DNA from: Paragordius varius
Taxonomy: Eukaryota; Nematomorpha
Direction of reading: 5' to 3'
Assembly (NCBI GenBank): GCA_964247055.1
Contig: OZ176053.1
Location: 11,160,001-11,224,000, forward strand
Length of the DNA stretch: 64,000 bases
The notes under the pieces were generated by a model that was not told the origin of the DNA, searched no databases, and saw only the letters and a list, made by a program, of their open reading frames with translations. Both the position numbers and the translations under genes were made by a program. This document shows positions 51,020 to 64,000 of the stretch, one piece after another. Within the stretch, counting starts at the first letter, position 1. Each line of letters begins with the position of its first letter.

Positions 51020-51025
51020 TTTATT
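51020..51025 (-). terminator. Poly(A) signal of the lipid transfer protein gene
   Basis: AATAAA on the minus strand lies 52 bp after the stop codon at 51077. Confidence 0.65.
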
Positions 51026-51076
51026 TCAAGAATAAAATATAAAATGATAATATGGCTTTAAGAATAATTTATAATA

Positions 51077-51766
51077 TTACGGACACTTTACTTCAAAACA
51101 CTTCTTACCAAAAAACCTATAATTTACCTGTGCAAGGTCCTTTGGAGCTAAAAGACGCGGGTCATTTAGTGCATTCTTAGCACACACATAAGTTTGAGAT
51201 TCCATTAAATTTGTGATGAAGGGCAAAGTTTTGGTTTTTTGAGCAATTACACGTGCCATAACTTTTGTCAAATCCTTCCCGACAGATTTCTATTATAGAA
51301 ATATTTTAAAGTTTAAATTGGCTAAATAAAATAATTAGGAAAAATTGGTTCGTTGTAAATATAATGTTAGAATTTCTCCTAAACTAATGTTTGTAAAATA
51401 ATATATTGTAAATACTAGAGTTAACCTTAACGGATTGCCTATCACGCAAACTCTCATGATCAAAAACAACACCATCACTTCTCTTTGCCAAATCGACTAT
51501 CAAACCTTTGCACTTTCGAGTGTGAGCATAGGCTTTAACATCTCCAAGAATAGGATTGTCATTGCTGTGTTCGGCGAAATAAATTGAACCTTTATCGAAT
51601 CCTACAGATATGAAATTACATTTATCATATACAATAAAATTAATTAAAATTTAAATTAAAAACATGTTTACTATTACAATATGAGAAGATAACTTTCAAA
51701 TTTCTCACCGTGGAAAAATATTATAAAAACTTTTAAATGGCTGGTTTATATAATATTAAAATTAAG

Positions 51767-51834
<68 letters not shown>

Positions 51835-54800
51835 ATGTGTTAACCAATAGGATATTTTGTTTTATCGTCGTATTCCAAAGGGCATTTAACCAAAGCATTG
51901 AACATAATGGATTGATCTTTTAAAGCTTGGAATAGACTTCCACTATCAATTCGCTATTATCATAAATAAATTATAGAAAAGCTTTACACATTGCCCATAG
52001 AAAATCGAACTGAATTTATATTACTGCATATATAAATATTACTACCTTATCATGGGACGGTCTTCGATGTGATATCAATTGCATGATTCTTATCGTATTT
52101 GGGGCAAAGTCCATTTCTTTGCTCACTAGAAATATTACATCTAATGGCCGAGGTGATGTTCGATCGGTAAATTTAATATTCTTCCAAACATTCTCAAAAT
52201 CGTCCATTTCAAAGGTGGTTTCTCCCTCTTTGTTTGAATAGTATCTTTGGATAGCGCTATACTTTGGATTGCCAAAACCCACAACCGTATATTTAATGTT
52301 TCGACCATCCACATTGTGCTTTTCCTTAAGTTCATTCTATATAACATTTATTTTAAAATTGTTTTATTTGGCGATTACATGTATATAAAACAAATTTAAT
52401 ATTTCATATTTAAGTGACAGATAAATGTATACAAAATCTAATTACGCTTCATAAAATGGAAAAAAATGTAAAAAAATACGTTAAGTTCTTTAACAGATCT
52501 CAATATATGGCTTTCAGTTTCTCTGACATCATTGGCTTCCTCAATCATGTAAACTATGTGCATTTTTCTATCTTGTGCCCCCGTTTGTTGAGTGGGCATA
52601 GTGTCATCCTCTTTCAGTAATTGATTACCAACTTGACAAATCACTATTTAAATATGGTATTTATGAAAAAATTATAATGGATCTTTTTTGAAATTTTTTA
52701 ATAATGTTTGGATTGAGGAAAAACTCATTTAAATAAGTTCCAGATAACAAAAAATTTAGTCGCATTAAAGCTAGAAAATTTTCTCGATATCAATAATATA
52801 CCACATTCTTTGGGTAATTCTATGTGGACATTTTTTGCAAAGCACTCAAGAGTTATAGCCCGAATAGTTTTGCAAAGCCCCTCCTGTTTTCCATGGGCTT
52901 GAGCGGCATTTAAAACGTCTTGCAATATATCAGGTGTGTATATAGGATGACAATTTCTAATATATCATGATAACATTTGGTTATATACTATAAAACAAAA
53001 CTTGTTAATGCGCTAAATAAAGCAATCATCCCAACCCTACGGTACCCTTACGCGATTAAAAATATGAATTTCCCCCCGACAAACAAAATAAGTATATTTT
53101 TTCCCCAATATTTTTCAATATTTAACGACATTCTTGACAAATTAAGTTATAATAAATTTTGTGGAAGAATTCTAATTTACAGAGCTATACAATTAAAAAT
53201 TGTCCATAATTGGGGTTTGACTTTTATGAGTTAGTTTTTTTATATAGAAACAATAAATCACCCCTATAATATATCGTAAACATTCTAACCTAAGTTCGGA
53301 AGAATATTCGGAAATAAATTCCTTGGTTATCCGTTGATCATGTGCATTATATTGAACATTTTGCAAGGCATGTCGAGAATAGAATCTATTGAAAATGGGT
53401 CAAACCCAAAAGTTATAATAACAATAGGTGCACAGATTGATTTTACTAAAATAGATTTTTAGATTATTACAATCTAGGAAAGATAGTTACAACAAAAATA
53501 AAATACATGGCTTCCAATTTTTTGGTGGCTCTCCTAGCTTCTGGTTGTAAATTTATCGGAAGTTTAGGATGCTGACGGTTATAGTGGCTTAATTCCCAAG
53601 AGTTAATAAAGGTCCGTAAATTATGGATAGATTCTTTGTTTGGAATATCAATTTTAGCATATAGATTTTTACCGTTTGCGGTTGTGAAATCATCCATAAA
53701 ATTTCCATTGTTTGTACCAAACAATCCTAGATTTATTTTTAAACTTAGGTTCCTTAAATTTCAAATTTATTTTATGTTGGATCTCATAATCCAAAATATT
53801 TATTTGTTTTACAGATAAGAGTACATTAAACCATTATTCTAGCGTGAAAACAATAAATAAAAACTAACCAGTAAATTGGTTAGCGTGAGCCTGAGACGCC
53901 GTAAAAACGAATGTATTATCATCAATGTAATACATTAGCATGTAACCCTCTTTTTCATTATAAGCTATGTATCGATCCACGGCGGAAAGGATTTCAAAAT
54001 TTCCATGTTTGGTTGGAAATTGCACTTGGATATCATTGATAAAAACCTTTTTTTTAAATAATTTTTAATATAGTAAAATAATTCATAATAGAAAATTCTA
54101 AAGTTAATCGAAAATAATCTATAAGGCCATCGGCAATTTAATGAATCCAGATTATAATTTCTAATCCCAAGATAAGCCAATTTAAGGCCCGTTTGGCTTT
54201 CTACCATATTTTGCCGCCGTTGGGAATATGTTTTTTAAATTTTAACTCAGACTTAAGCGGACCTGTGTGCGAATTTTCGATCGTTTCATTTAACAAGATT
54301 TAAAATTAAATTCGCAGTAATTATAAAAAGATTTATGCAGACTTAAGAATCCCAATATTTTAACTTCTTAAATGATTTTGGTTTAACTTATTTTAATAAA
54401 ATTTGAATTTGTTTTGCAATGAAATTCAAAATATAAGCTTATATTTAATTTTTTGAGGTTCCTAAGAATGAGCATTTAATTATTAAAATTAACCGTTATT
54501 TGTTTTTAGATGTTATAAGGTTGGTAACGACGAATTCCAAAGCATGCATTTCCAATTGGAAATACCCATTTTATTTTTATGCGTAAGGGCTACCATATAG
54601 TTTTTCTTTTAAAAATTTTTTGTGAAATTTAATTAACAAAAACATATCAGGAATCTCCAACTAAACTAACTGAATGATTTGCTTTATACAATTAAATATA
54701 TGTATATATATACAGTTTACAATCTTCATTTAGACGACTAAAATAATTTAATTATTTAACAAAAAACTTTACACCAACCAGGGCTGACAGTGATGATTAA

Positions 54801-57800
54801 AAAAATTGTTTCTCATGTTCACCATAGTCTACATTTTAAAACCATAACCAACCATCACGCCTTGGTAGCAAAATATAAATATGTGTGTGCTATAAAGTTA
54901 TTTACCCCGTTTTGTGCCACAGTAATAACATCTTTATTAGCTATTTTTATATCGATTTGAATTGCGTTTTCATTTGAGGCAGATGCCGACCACCTGGGAG
55001 CTGCTTGGTTTTGCCGATTTTGTTTGTTTGGATTCCTAGGTGATACAACCACATGGAGTTGGTTGTTAGTATCACGTGCCAATATGTATGAACTTGGAAA
55101 TTGATTTACATGATAAAGATTTTTATCCCATGATAAAATGGATGTACCATTTATAAGAGCCGCTCCAAAATGCATTTTAACTGGATCCTGATGTTCGGAA
55201 TTCAAAATAAAATCCCAACTATCATAACGATCAGCATAGTGTCCAAAACCCAAACCTTCTTTCAACGTTTCAAGAATCTGCAAAATTTTATTTATCAATT
55301 TACAATAATAAATATGTTTTTGTTAGATAAAGTTTATGATTAAGATTTTCAAACCTTAACCAAAGCTTTTATGCCAACGAAATCCTCCAAATCTGGCATG
55401 TGCTTGAAGCTTTCCCATTTAAATGGCAACGTCACATCTATCTGAGATTCGTCCTTCATATCCGTATTAACATTTATTTGAGGCCAATACATATTCGTTA
55501 GCAGTGGAACACCCAAAGCCATTATTCTGAGATAGTTAACAATAAGGGCTTCATCTTGTCTCATTTTATCGCGGTAATCTTTGTGTGCAAATATAGCGTT
55601 TCTGGCAGATTCAATGGGATTTTCATCTGCTAAATCACTCGATTCATCATTATCGGTTTGCCTTTGTTGACGCAATTGGGAAGGGGCTTGTGAAAGCCTT
55701 TCATAATTATTATTTACCGCATATTCAGCTAACTTGTCGGTACCATCAAACCGTCTCTCCTCGTTATATATTGAATCCCAATTAATTTGTCGTGAAGCGG
55801 CACCACGTCGTTCATCATTTAACACTTCAAATGGTTCTTGTTGAAGGTCGGGCTCCGTGTTTTTGAAATTGGCAAAGGCATATGCAAACATGCTTATAAG
55901 AGAATGGTTTGGTAAAACACCCTTACTTAAGGAAGACAAAAACTGACTTTCTTCATTATTTTGATAGTTTGCAGCTGAAAACGCTTTTTGAACCCGACGC
56001 AATAAGGCTTGTACAGAGGATTGAGAGTCTCGATTTAAGATTGACGAAAGGAGTTGACCCACAGAGTTTGGTTCATTCCTATGATAAAACAAATTTATGC
56101 TGACCGATGATAATACCATTACCAGATTTTATTTATTCTCCAAAAATATGAAACTAAAAGGATATCATTAAATTATAATCTGACAAAAAGGAAAAAAAAC
56201 GTTTAGGGACGAATATTTGCTGATAAAGCTTCAATCAAATTGACAGTGTAGTCAATTTCAAGATATATTTAGGACGCTATATACATACATACTCAGGCAT
56301 TTTATTATACCAGTTTACTTAGATATATTTTTTCAAATAAATAGTTACTTGAAAACGGATTGCTTGAGATCATTGATGTTGGAATAAAAGGATCTAATAA
56401 CTTCCAATATTTGATTCCATAAATATTGTAATTTATATTTCAAAGATTTTTGGGTTGCGATGGCACGTATTGTATGATGCTTTAACAACGATAAATCTTC
56501 GGCAATGTCAGGGAACACCTAAAATTAAAAAATTAAAACAGTAACAACTATCCTTGAAAACGGTCGAAAGTGTCCCGTTGAATCATTTGCTACCTCTTTC
56601 TTTTAAAGAATAATATTTTTGCAATTTTCATATAATTTCTGTAAACATTATCAATAATTATGCTATCAAGTCTTAAAACGCTGTTTTAATTTACTGTTTA
56701 AATACATGAATAAAAAGAGTTGTATTTTACAGATCTATACACACCCAATATTTCTCTCCTTTTTTCAGTCAAAGATTCATGATAAGATTGTTGAAGCTTA
56801 TTTTTTACAAACTAAAACCGATAACCTTCATTTCTGCTCAATTTAAACTGCAAAAAATATTGTAGTAAATATGTCAAACTTTTTATAGTTGCCCACATTC
56901 ATTTACTATATCGAAAATATATGCTTTTTAAGGTCATGTATATTTACATAAGTTGTAAATTAAAATATTCGGTTTTTTACCTCTAGAATAGCACTAAGTA
57001 TATCAGCAGCACCATTAGTATTTGTTGATTGCATTTGATGGCGTTGCCTGTTTGCATTGTTGTTATATAAGCGTCGGTTATTTGATTTTGGATCGGCTTG
57101 CAAATATCGATTTTGAATGTGCTGTTTTATTTGTTTACATAAACTATTTAATTGTTCGATGGGTGTATCAGAAGCTTGGGTAACAATGTCAACACCCGAT
57201 CTCCGTAGTTTTTTGATAATATCCTCTATAAGATGATGGACCCCATTCTCTATTAATTGGGATAACCGGTGTCCAGATTTTTTCATAATTTTTTCAACCT
57301 TATCCGAAGCATCCTTTTCCCATTTGGAATGGAGATGAACGGTGCGGGTGTTGTTTAAAATAGCAACCAAGCTATATGCCGGTAATTGATCTTGCAAATT
57401 TTGTCCCCAATTATTGGGATCAGATGCTTTGGGCGCTGAGACATTTGGATCCAGGATATAGAGATCAACTAAAGCTTTATCATCGGTTTCAATGGCGGCC
57501 CTTAGGTATAATGAATCCAAGAACTAACAAAATAAAATTGTGTTTAATGATTAATTTATCAACATATAATTTTTTAAATAATATAATAAACATCTACATA
57601 CTTTTACGTCAAAAACTTTAGTGTTAACATTGTAGTTTATGACAGAGGTATGAGAATCTTTTGGATCATGCGGATCTCCCGTTTGAATTATGACCATGTA
57701 ACTTGGCTTTTTTGTGTTAATGAAAATTTTGGCCATCAAATCACTATTATCTAATTGGAAGTTGAATTTGTGTAAATCCATTTCAGGATCACTTATGTAG

Positions 57801-60800
57801 TCGATATCTAATTTACGGATTTCCCCATTGTCCATCAGATAACTGGAATCAATATTGTATTTTTTATACGGTTTGGAAACGCTAGTTTCATAATTACCCC
57901 TAACTTTCCAGTCTAGTTTGCTATTTGGTTTGGTGATACGTAAATCCCCAATGACACGTGATAAACGCAGTCTAGATGCATCCTATTATTGGTGGGGTTT
58001 AAATTATTTTATAAAAAATAAATATTATGCATAGAAATTGATCATACTTTAAGATTGAGTTTGACCAAAAAGGATTTCCCTTCATCGTAAATTACTTCAC
58101 TCTCATAATTGACAATTGTTTCAGCATCGTGCAACGTTAATGTTGTCTGCGTTTTGATAGGTTTATCTACCTTTAATGAATCGGCTATGATCGAAGAAAT
58201 ATTGATAACAACTTTCTTTCTTAAACCGTAATTAGGTCCTGACGAAACAAGTATTCCATTAGCATGTGAATCAAAGCTTATGAATCGAGTGGGTACATTC
58301 TCATGATCAGGGTAAAATTTCATCTTAGTCTGGCTCTTTAACTTATCATTTTCCTGTTTTCAGTAAAAAAATTGTTATATATTTAAATATAAATGGAAGA
58401 ATTAGTTTTAAAATTCAATCGCAAAACATTCCAAAGAATACCATTTTAAAATCATATAATTTTCTTAATCTTATACCTTTAACAATCGAACCCTTATTGA
58501 GAAACAGACATAAAACATACAGTAAAAAATAGAATCATACAGAAACGTAAAAGCATAAAGACAAATATTATTTTCAAAAGACAACCATACTTTTTAAACC
58601 CTAATTTCTTCTATATAAATTATTTAATTACAATTGTAAAATATTGATTGATTGTATTAGCAATTTACATCTCTATATCACACATTGCAATTTTAAACAA
58701 AGAGTTAAATTGAAAAAGCAAGTTTAGGAAAGTACACAGGGGTCTTTTGAAAAAAATATTTGTCATTGCGTTTTCACATTTTATCTGTATAATTTCAGAT
58801 CCATTTTTACTGCATTTAGTTAGGATTGCAATATTATACTCGTTGATCATCATGATCCAATTCGATAACTACAGTTTTACGTGTAAGTTGTAACTTAGTC
58901 CTAGCACTAATATCACGATCATTCATTTTAACATCCAGTTCCCATTCGATGCGTCTGGGCATAACTGGACTCACTTGGGCATTCCAATTAAAGTATAAAT
59001 GTTGTGGTTCATTGCTAAACACAAACCCGTGTGATAGGGTATACGTTGACAAAATCACCTTAAAACTAGTTTCAACCTTAACCGGTATATATTCAATCAA
59101 ATTAATATTATAATCATTGTTTTGATTAGCATAAAGGGTATTCTGTTGTAATTGAGAACGTTGCTTGTTGAATCGATGATTTTGTCTTGCACGTTGGGAA
59201 TATTGATTTCTATCCGCGTTTGCATCGATTAATTCCTATAATTTAAGGATAACATATTACAAGCATACCCTAATCTTATATCTAAATCTTTTTAAGAAAC
59301 TTAATATGTAGCGAGATGACATAATTTAAGAATATAAAATCAACTATTTTACCAAAAGTTTGGGAGGCAAAACTGTCTTGAAATAAAATTTGGATCCTTG
59401 ATGACTAACAATTTTAAAAATGATTTCAGCTTCACTTTCTGTGCTTATGAATAAATCCATCTCAGGCATTCCAAGAGTTGGTTGGATCTTTACAACGACT
59501 AAAAAAAAGTTATATAATTTTTTAAGTATTTTATAATCATCAATAAACCGTAACACAAAGATATTTACTCTTAAATCTGGGATCAGTTTGCACAATAACC
59601 TTGATTGATGATCGCTTTTCTATATGCAAAAAGTAATAATATTTTTATTTTTAGATACCTGTTTAAAATCTAATAAAATATTCATGGAACCGAAAAAAAT
59701 ATATTAGTTTTCATTTTTTGCAAAATTATTTTATACCGTGGTGGCTCTGATCATACATTAGGAGCTCAGTTTTGTGGGACCATTGCGATTCCGTTTTTTC
59801 ACTGTGTACATTAAAAATAATTTGTTGTGCACTTTCCAAACTTGTGGTTGCATTAAACTATTAAAAATTATAAAATTAAAAGATGGTCAAACAATAAAAA
59901 ATAATTAATTTAAAAGAATAGCAGCTAAAAACCTACACACTGTAAAAAATATAATATTATACAGACAAAACGTAAAAATATAAAGCAAATATTTTTTGAG
60001 ACCACTTTTAAACTTGATTTAATAGAACCAATTGATTTGGATTGCCAAAAAAAGATGTATGGTTACACAATCAATTATATATTATTGAATTAAAATTAAA
60101 TAATTTATATAAAAAAATCAAGGTTTAAAAAGTATGGTTAGTTCAAAATTTTTTATGTTTTAATCCTTTATCTAGATAATTTCAATTTTTACAATAATTA
60201 CCTGCGCATCAATAGATTTATCTGATTTTGTGCCTACAACATTCCCCATAATTTTAAAATCGTCCTGAGTATATTTTAATTTCCCCTCCAATTGCTTGTT
60301 GCGAACCGATAATTGCGCTAACATATCAATGTTACGTACAGAGTCCCAAGGTAGCGTTGTTGTCAACATAACTAAACCATTCCGATCATCGTTTTGTCTA
60401 TAAGAAAAGAAACATATTTATATAAAAAATTAAAGGGGATGCCTTTAGATAGGTGTATTCATTTAATTATTTTACAGAAGTTATATCAACAAAATATAAA
60501 AACCAAAAAACATTTTTTTTCAAAAAACAACCATACTTTTTGAACCCTAATTTTTCCTTTATATACTAATTAATTATAAATGTATATAAATGATTGTGTT
60601 ACCAATTTACATTTCTTTACAACACATTTCGAATGCAATTCGGCCTGAGCTTTTAGTAAAATTTAATTATAAAAAAGCCACATTTCTCATGCAACATTTC
60701 CTTACCTTTTGACTTTTTTGTCCTAGTCTACCTTTTGAGTTTATCTCAGAGCTCATTTTGTAAATAAACTAGAGTTTTTAAATTATTTTAGTTAAAATTT

Positions 60801-63800
60801 AATGATTAAACATTATTATCGTGTATTAATAAAAAACTTATACTTTTTAGTGTGACTTCTACAGTCTAAAATTGGGACAGATCCAAAACAAGATTGAAAC
60901 GAACATTTTATATTCATAATATATAGAGTTTTTGCTGGTAAAATGTAGCCAGAAAGCTTCTTAAAGTTAATTATTTACATTTTCTAACCACAATATAAAT
61001 TTATTTGCCTGTTAGCTATTTTAAAAAAAATTTATATAAAAAAATGGCGGAAAATTTGAGTTGAAGATTTTTTCACATTACATTTTCAAAATTTCTTTTG
61101 CATAATGCGCCTAAAAATTGAAATCGCTCTGGTATATAAAACTAGCCCAAAAGGTAATGGCGTTTTTAGTTGCAATTATAAAAAACCAAATAAATAAAAT
61201 GATGAAAAAAGAAATTATTACTCATTTATATATATTTGATGTTTGTAGAAAACATCATAAACTTCGCCTTCATTATCGACAAAATGAACATTTAATTTCG
61301 CTGCCGAACTATCAGGCGTTCTAACATATGTGGCATATAACCGTTGTTTACCGACATTTTCTTCACTCAAAGCATTTTGTTCCGTTTGAATTTCAGCTAT
61401 TTGACTTTCGTGCTCAGCTTGTGAAGGCTCATTAACGTTTTGATCCATTTGATCCTTATCGTAAGCTTCGATCAAGAGTGTCATATTTTTGGAATTTCGG
61501 AAGGGAGACGTGTTGACAAATTCAGCTTTATAGTAGTTTGGACCGTCACCAAAGTCAAAATCTATTGTAGCTCTATAAATATGATAAATGTTGGATATAC
61601 ATTTACAATAATTAAATTTTTTTATAAAACGATAACACCAAATGTATGTTTTAATACGGTGGATTAGAAGTTAAAATATGATTAAAATAGTAAATATATA
61701 GCTACCTGATATGTGAAAGAGGTGTAACCAAAATCTCATAGGCTAAATAGTTTGAATTGTCCGTATCAATCGAGTATTGGTTCTCGTCAGATTCTGAGGG
61801 ACGATTTGGATTCAAAGAATATACAATTTTTTGCCAGATATTTTTCCTGCGGTTCAATCTGGAGTTTGATCCAGGAGCCCGATTTGCACCGCTAGTTTGG
61901 GCCCTAGGAAATTTCTGTAGCTGACCTCTACTATACCATTTATGTTTTGGTTCATCACTTTCATATCCCGGATATGCTGAATTGCGATGTGAGTTGGCAT
62001 TTTGATATGCTTCCTGCATTTTAATACGTTCAAAATCAAATTGCCCAAGAATCTTATGATCAGGGTATTCTTTCGTGTTAAAATCGACATGTAGGTCTAC
62101 GTGGGAATTCAGTTGTCTAATCGAGTCTTCATCATCATCATAGGGATTATGTCCTTGGGCATTTGCGTAGTTTTGAGATCGTTGTGCGCTCTGAGCCTCA
62201 TTGTCCCGTTCTATGTGTATTTTGACGATAGCGTTCCCATTAACCTTTTCGTCTTCAGACGAATCATATTTTACGTCTATATGTAAATTTTGATCAGCTA
62301 TAGAACCATGATTTGATGAATCATTTCTCACAGACACAGTGATATTCGACCATTTTGCATCATCGTTTGTTGAGTAATGGCCATGAAATTGATAATTTTT
62401 AAGCCCATTTCCCAAACTGCCGTCATGATCGGCTAAAATAAGAAAATAAAATGGACCCCATTAAAACAATTCCTTAGAATATATTGCTAAATAAAATAAT
62501 TTAATTACTTGTTTTTAACTTCATATTACATAGTTAAAAGAAGTATAAAATAACCTGTGTCTAATTGAGAAGATATATCAATCTCATGATTTAGTGCTGG
62601 GAATTGCGTTGATTCCATTTCGGATTTATACCTCATATTATGTGCAACTCTCTTTCGATCATATTGCATATATTTCTTAATAAACAACCTAATATATTTA
62701 AATATTTATTTATAAATGGAAGAAGGCGTGATGGTATAGTAGGTAGGGCGCGAGACTCTTGCACTGCGTGCCAGAGTTTGAACCCCGAAACTACGCAATT
62801 TTTCCATCATCACTGTCAGACCTGGGCAGACGAGTGTTTGTTTAAGCTTTCACAACTCCGGGTACAATTTAAGTCCCTACATATATTAAAGGAAAAAAGA
62901 GATTTTAAACTGTATATTATTTTGGTTTATAAATGGAAACCTTATAAAACTCAAAGTAAGAATCATATTGTAGAAATAAGTGTATTTGATAATAGAGTTT
63001 AAACTTTAAACCACAAAACGGAAATTTTTTCAAAAAATATTTAGAATTCCAAAAGACGTAAAACAGTTTTCTTGCATAAAATTTAAGGAGGATTAGATTA
63101 GATTATGCATAACGTTATGATTATTCTAGATTTGTTTATACAGTGTTTGATTTTTCTAAAAAAATAAGCAATTTAATATTGTATTCATCGAAAAAGCTAT
63201 ACTATTGATTCCGTCCTAAAATATGGCAAACGTGATCCTAGTAAAACAATTTGCATTCAGAGCAAACTAAATTATAATTATTTTGTGGCTTTTCGATATA
63301 TTTTAGTGATATTTTTTGCTGCAATCGGAACAGAATTACGTTCACAGGGATGTTTTTTCGGTTTTTAAAATCAACATCAATATTTAGTGGTATGTATAAT
63401 ATAAATTCTAATTTTTGGATAAATTTATAATTTAGACTGTTTAATTTGTAAACACAACACTATCGAAAGAACAAAAATAAAAATATCTCTAAAATATTGT
63501 TCATTTAAATAATAATTTTTGTTTCAATAAAATAATGTTGTTTTCGGACAATAATGCTTATCACATAATTACAACATTTTAATTTAATACTATTCTTTGC
63601 AAGAGGTTACTAATCCCAAATTTTAGTAAATAGTATGCCCCAAATTCAATACATATCAATAAAAAACTAAAAATATGGAATATGAAATTTCCAATGCCGA
63701 ATAACAATAAAGGTAAACCTTTGATTTTGTAATGTTTTTGTTGAATATTCCGTTTCGAATTTCAGGTCATAACTGGTAAGAGATTTTACGGTTGAACCCT

Positions 63801-63990
63801 CAAACGTTGCTTGAAAAGTGTTTGGTCTTATGATTGCACCTTTGAAAGAGCGTGAATATTGACTCAGCAGATCTAATTGAAATTAATAATAAATGTTACG
63901 GTTATATAACTCTAATTTTTAGTAAAGGTTATATTTACAAGTTTTAGCCGCAGGTCGTTTCATGAGATCGTTATCAAGGGTACTCGACAT
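51077..63990 (-). CDS. Large lipid transfer protein (apolipophorin/apoB type), C-terminal part
   Basis: This encodes a secreted lipoprotein of the vitellogenin/apolipophorin superfamily. Twenty-five phase-consistent exons give about 2141 aa: 63990-63939, 63872-63719, 62688-62555, 62432-61706, 61572-61222, 60397-60202, 59857-59737, 59619-59569, 59498-59353, 59235-58840, 58353-58048, 57982-57602, 57523-56981, 56518-56349, 56078-55355, 55277-54906, 54046-53869, 53726-53507, 53385-53290, 52956-52802, 52643-52480, 52336-52046, 51953-51845, 51601-51426, 51289-51077. Most is amphipathic beta-strand sequence as in apolipophorin. A von Willebrand D domain follows (SSYILARDTNNQLHVVV, GLFGTNNGNFMDDFTT), then a Cys-containing, vWA-like C-terminal region (HIVYMIEEANDVRE, YTVVGFGNPKYS) also known from insect apolipophorins. 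The N-terminal lipid-binding module was not found and must lie beyond 64000; the ATG at 63990 may be internal. Confidence 0.85.
51767..51832 (+). repeat. (AT)n microsatellite
   Basis: More than 30 AT repeats fill part of the intron 51844-51602. Confidence 0.95.
54773..54815 (-). repeat. SINE fragment
   Basis: CCAGGGCTGACAGTGATGAT is the core shared with the SINEs at 7115 and 62719. It lies in the intron between 54906 and 54046. Confidence 0.6.
58519..58811. mobile_element. Family D element, copy 2 (intron)
   Basis: It starts ACAGTAAAAAATAGAATCAT and holds AAAAGACAACCATACTTTTT, then AACCCTAATTT. The reversed right end starts GCAGTAAAAATGG. It is non-coding and lies in the lipid transfer protein intron 58839-58354. 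Confidence 0.75.
59938..60191. mobile_element. Family D element, copy 3 (intron)
   Basis: The left end is CACTGTAAAAAATATAATAT with CAGACAAAACGTAAAAATAT. Inverted ends meet at TTTAAACTTGATT and AATCAAGGTTTAAA, followed by AAGTATGGTTAG. It is non-coding. Confidence 0.7.
60480..60725. mobile_element. Family D element, copy 4 (intron), decayed
   Basis: It shares AAAACAACCATACTTTTT, then ACCCTAATTTTT and CAATTTACAT with copy 2, including the unique interior. The terminal bases are lost. It lies in the intron 61221-60398. Confidence 0.65.
62719..62875 (+). repeat. tRNA-derived SINE, most complete copy
   Basis: The head GGCGTGATGGTATAGTAGGT holds an A-box-like motif, and GAGTTTGAACCCCG is a B-box-like motif 40 bp later, as in a tRNA-derived polymerase III promoter. 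The body then reads CATCATCACTGTCAGACCTG, GGCAGACGAG and AAGCTTTCACAACTCCGGG. It lies antisense in a lipid transfer protein intron, ending about 30 bp from the acceptor of the exon 62688-62555. Fragments of the same family are at 20-105, 7115-7226 and 54773-54815. Confidence 0.85.
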
Positions 63991-64000
63991 TTTAAATATG

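Noticed and set aside
62725-62790. A tRNA gene
   Set aside because: A- and B-box-like motifs are present, but the arms do not pair into a full cloverleaf and the sequence continues into a SINE body.
62640-63002. A 120-codon plus-strand ORF
   Set aside because: It runs over the antisense of an exon and the SINE; its sequence is explained by those.
1-64000. LTR retrotransposons, endogenous retroviruses or Polinton-like elements
   Set aside because: I looked for paired direct terminal repeats and for polymerase, protease, integrase or capsid motifs and saw none beyond the LINE tail and mariner relics.

Overview
The window is animal nuclear DNA, very AT-rich (roughly three quarters A+T by eye). 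It carries split genes with GT-AG introns, AATAAA poly(A) signals and metazoan gene families: a non-muscle-type myosin regulatory light chain, cereblon, the PBAF subunit ARID2, VPS29, MED31, cyclin-Q and a large lipid transfer protein. The lineage cannot be fixed from the sequence; an invertebrate is most likely. No bacterial features, CRISPR, rRNA genes or retrovirus-like elements were recognised.

Layout. 0-2.5 kb: 5' part of a myosin regulatory light chain gene (minus). 2.5-9.3 kb: repeat-rich intergenic DNA with inverted-repeat elements, a 21-bp tandem array and one doubtful acidic ORF. 9.3-20.0 kb: a cereblon gene (minus, 18 exons, about 1222 aa, nearly three times the human length). 20.0-22.1 kb: intergenic DNA between the divergent cereblon and ARID2 genes. 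22.1-34.8 kb: ARID2 (plus, 25 exons, about 2058 aa). 35.3-36.0 kb: a LINE tail. 37.3-39.9 kb: a very compact island with VPS29 (minus), a COX14-like ORF and MED31 (plus, 2 bp apart) and cyclin-Q (minus). 40-45 kb: nested inverted-repeat elements, a mariner relic and a hAT-type end. 45.1-47.8 kb: a gene with a PTB-like domain (plus). 47.9-50.1 kb: another repeat and a second mariner relic. 51.1-64 kb: the C-terminal 2141 aa or so of a large lipid transfer protein of apolipophorin/apoB type (minus, 25 exons, running off the right edge).

The exon models for cereblon, ARID2, VPS29, cyclin-Q and the lipid transfer protein were built by hand from ORF continuity, splice sites and remembered family sequences. 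In each, reading phase agrees at every junction and the summed coding length is a multiple of three; single coordinates may be off by a base.

The most striking signal is intron size. Eight introns in VPS29, cyclin-Q and the 5' end of cereblon are only 21-29 nt long, while every other intron modelled here is at least 65 nt. With the 33-bp divergent promoter, the 2-bp gap between COX14-like and MED31, and the overlapping poly(A) signals of MED31 and cyclin-Q, this suggests a genome that mixes hyper-compact islands with large repeat-filled stretches.

The genes are unrelated housekeeping and developmental genes: chromatin and transcription (ARID2, MED31, cyclin-Q), ubiquitin ligase substrate choice (cereblon), endosomal sorting (VPS29), respiratory chain assembly (COX14-like), actomyosin control (light chain) and lipid transport. 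They form no pathway.
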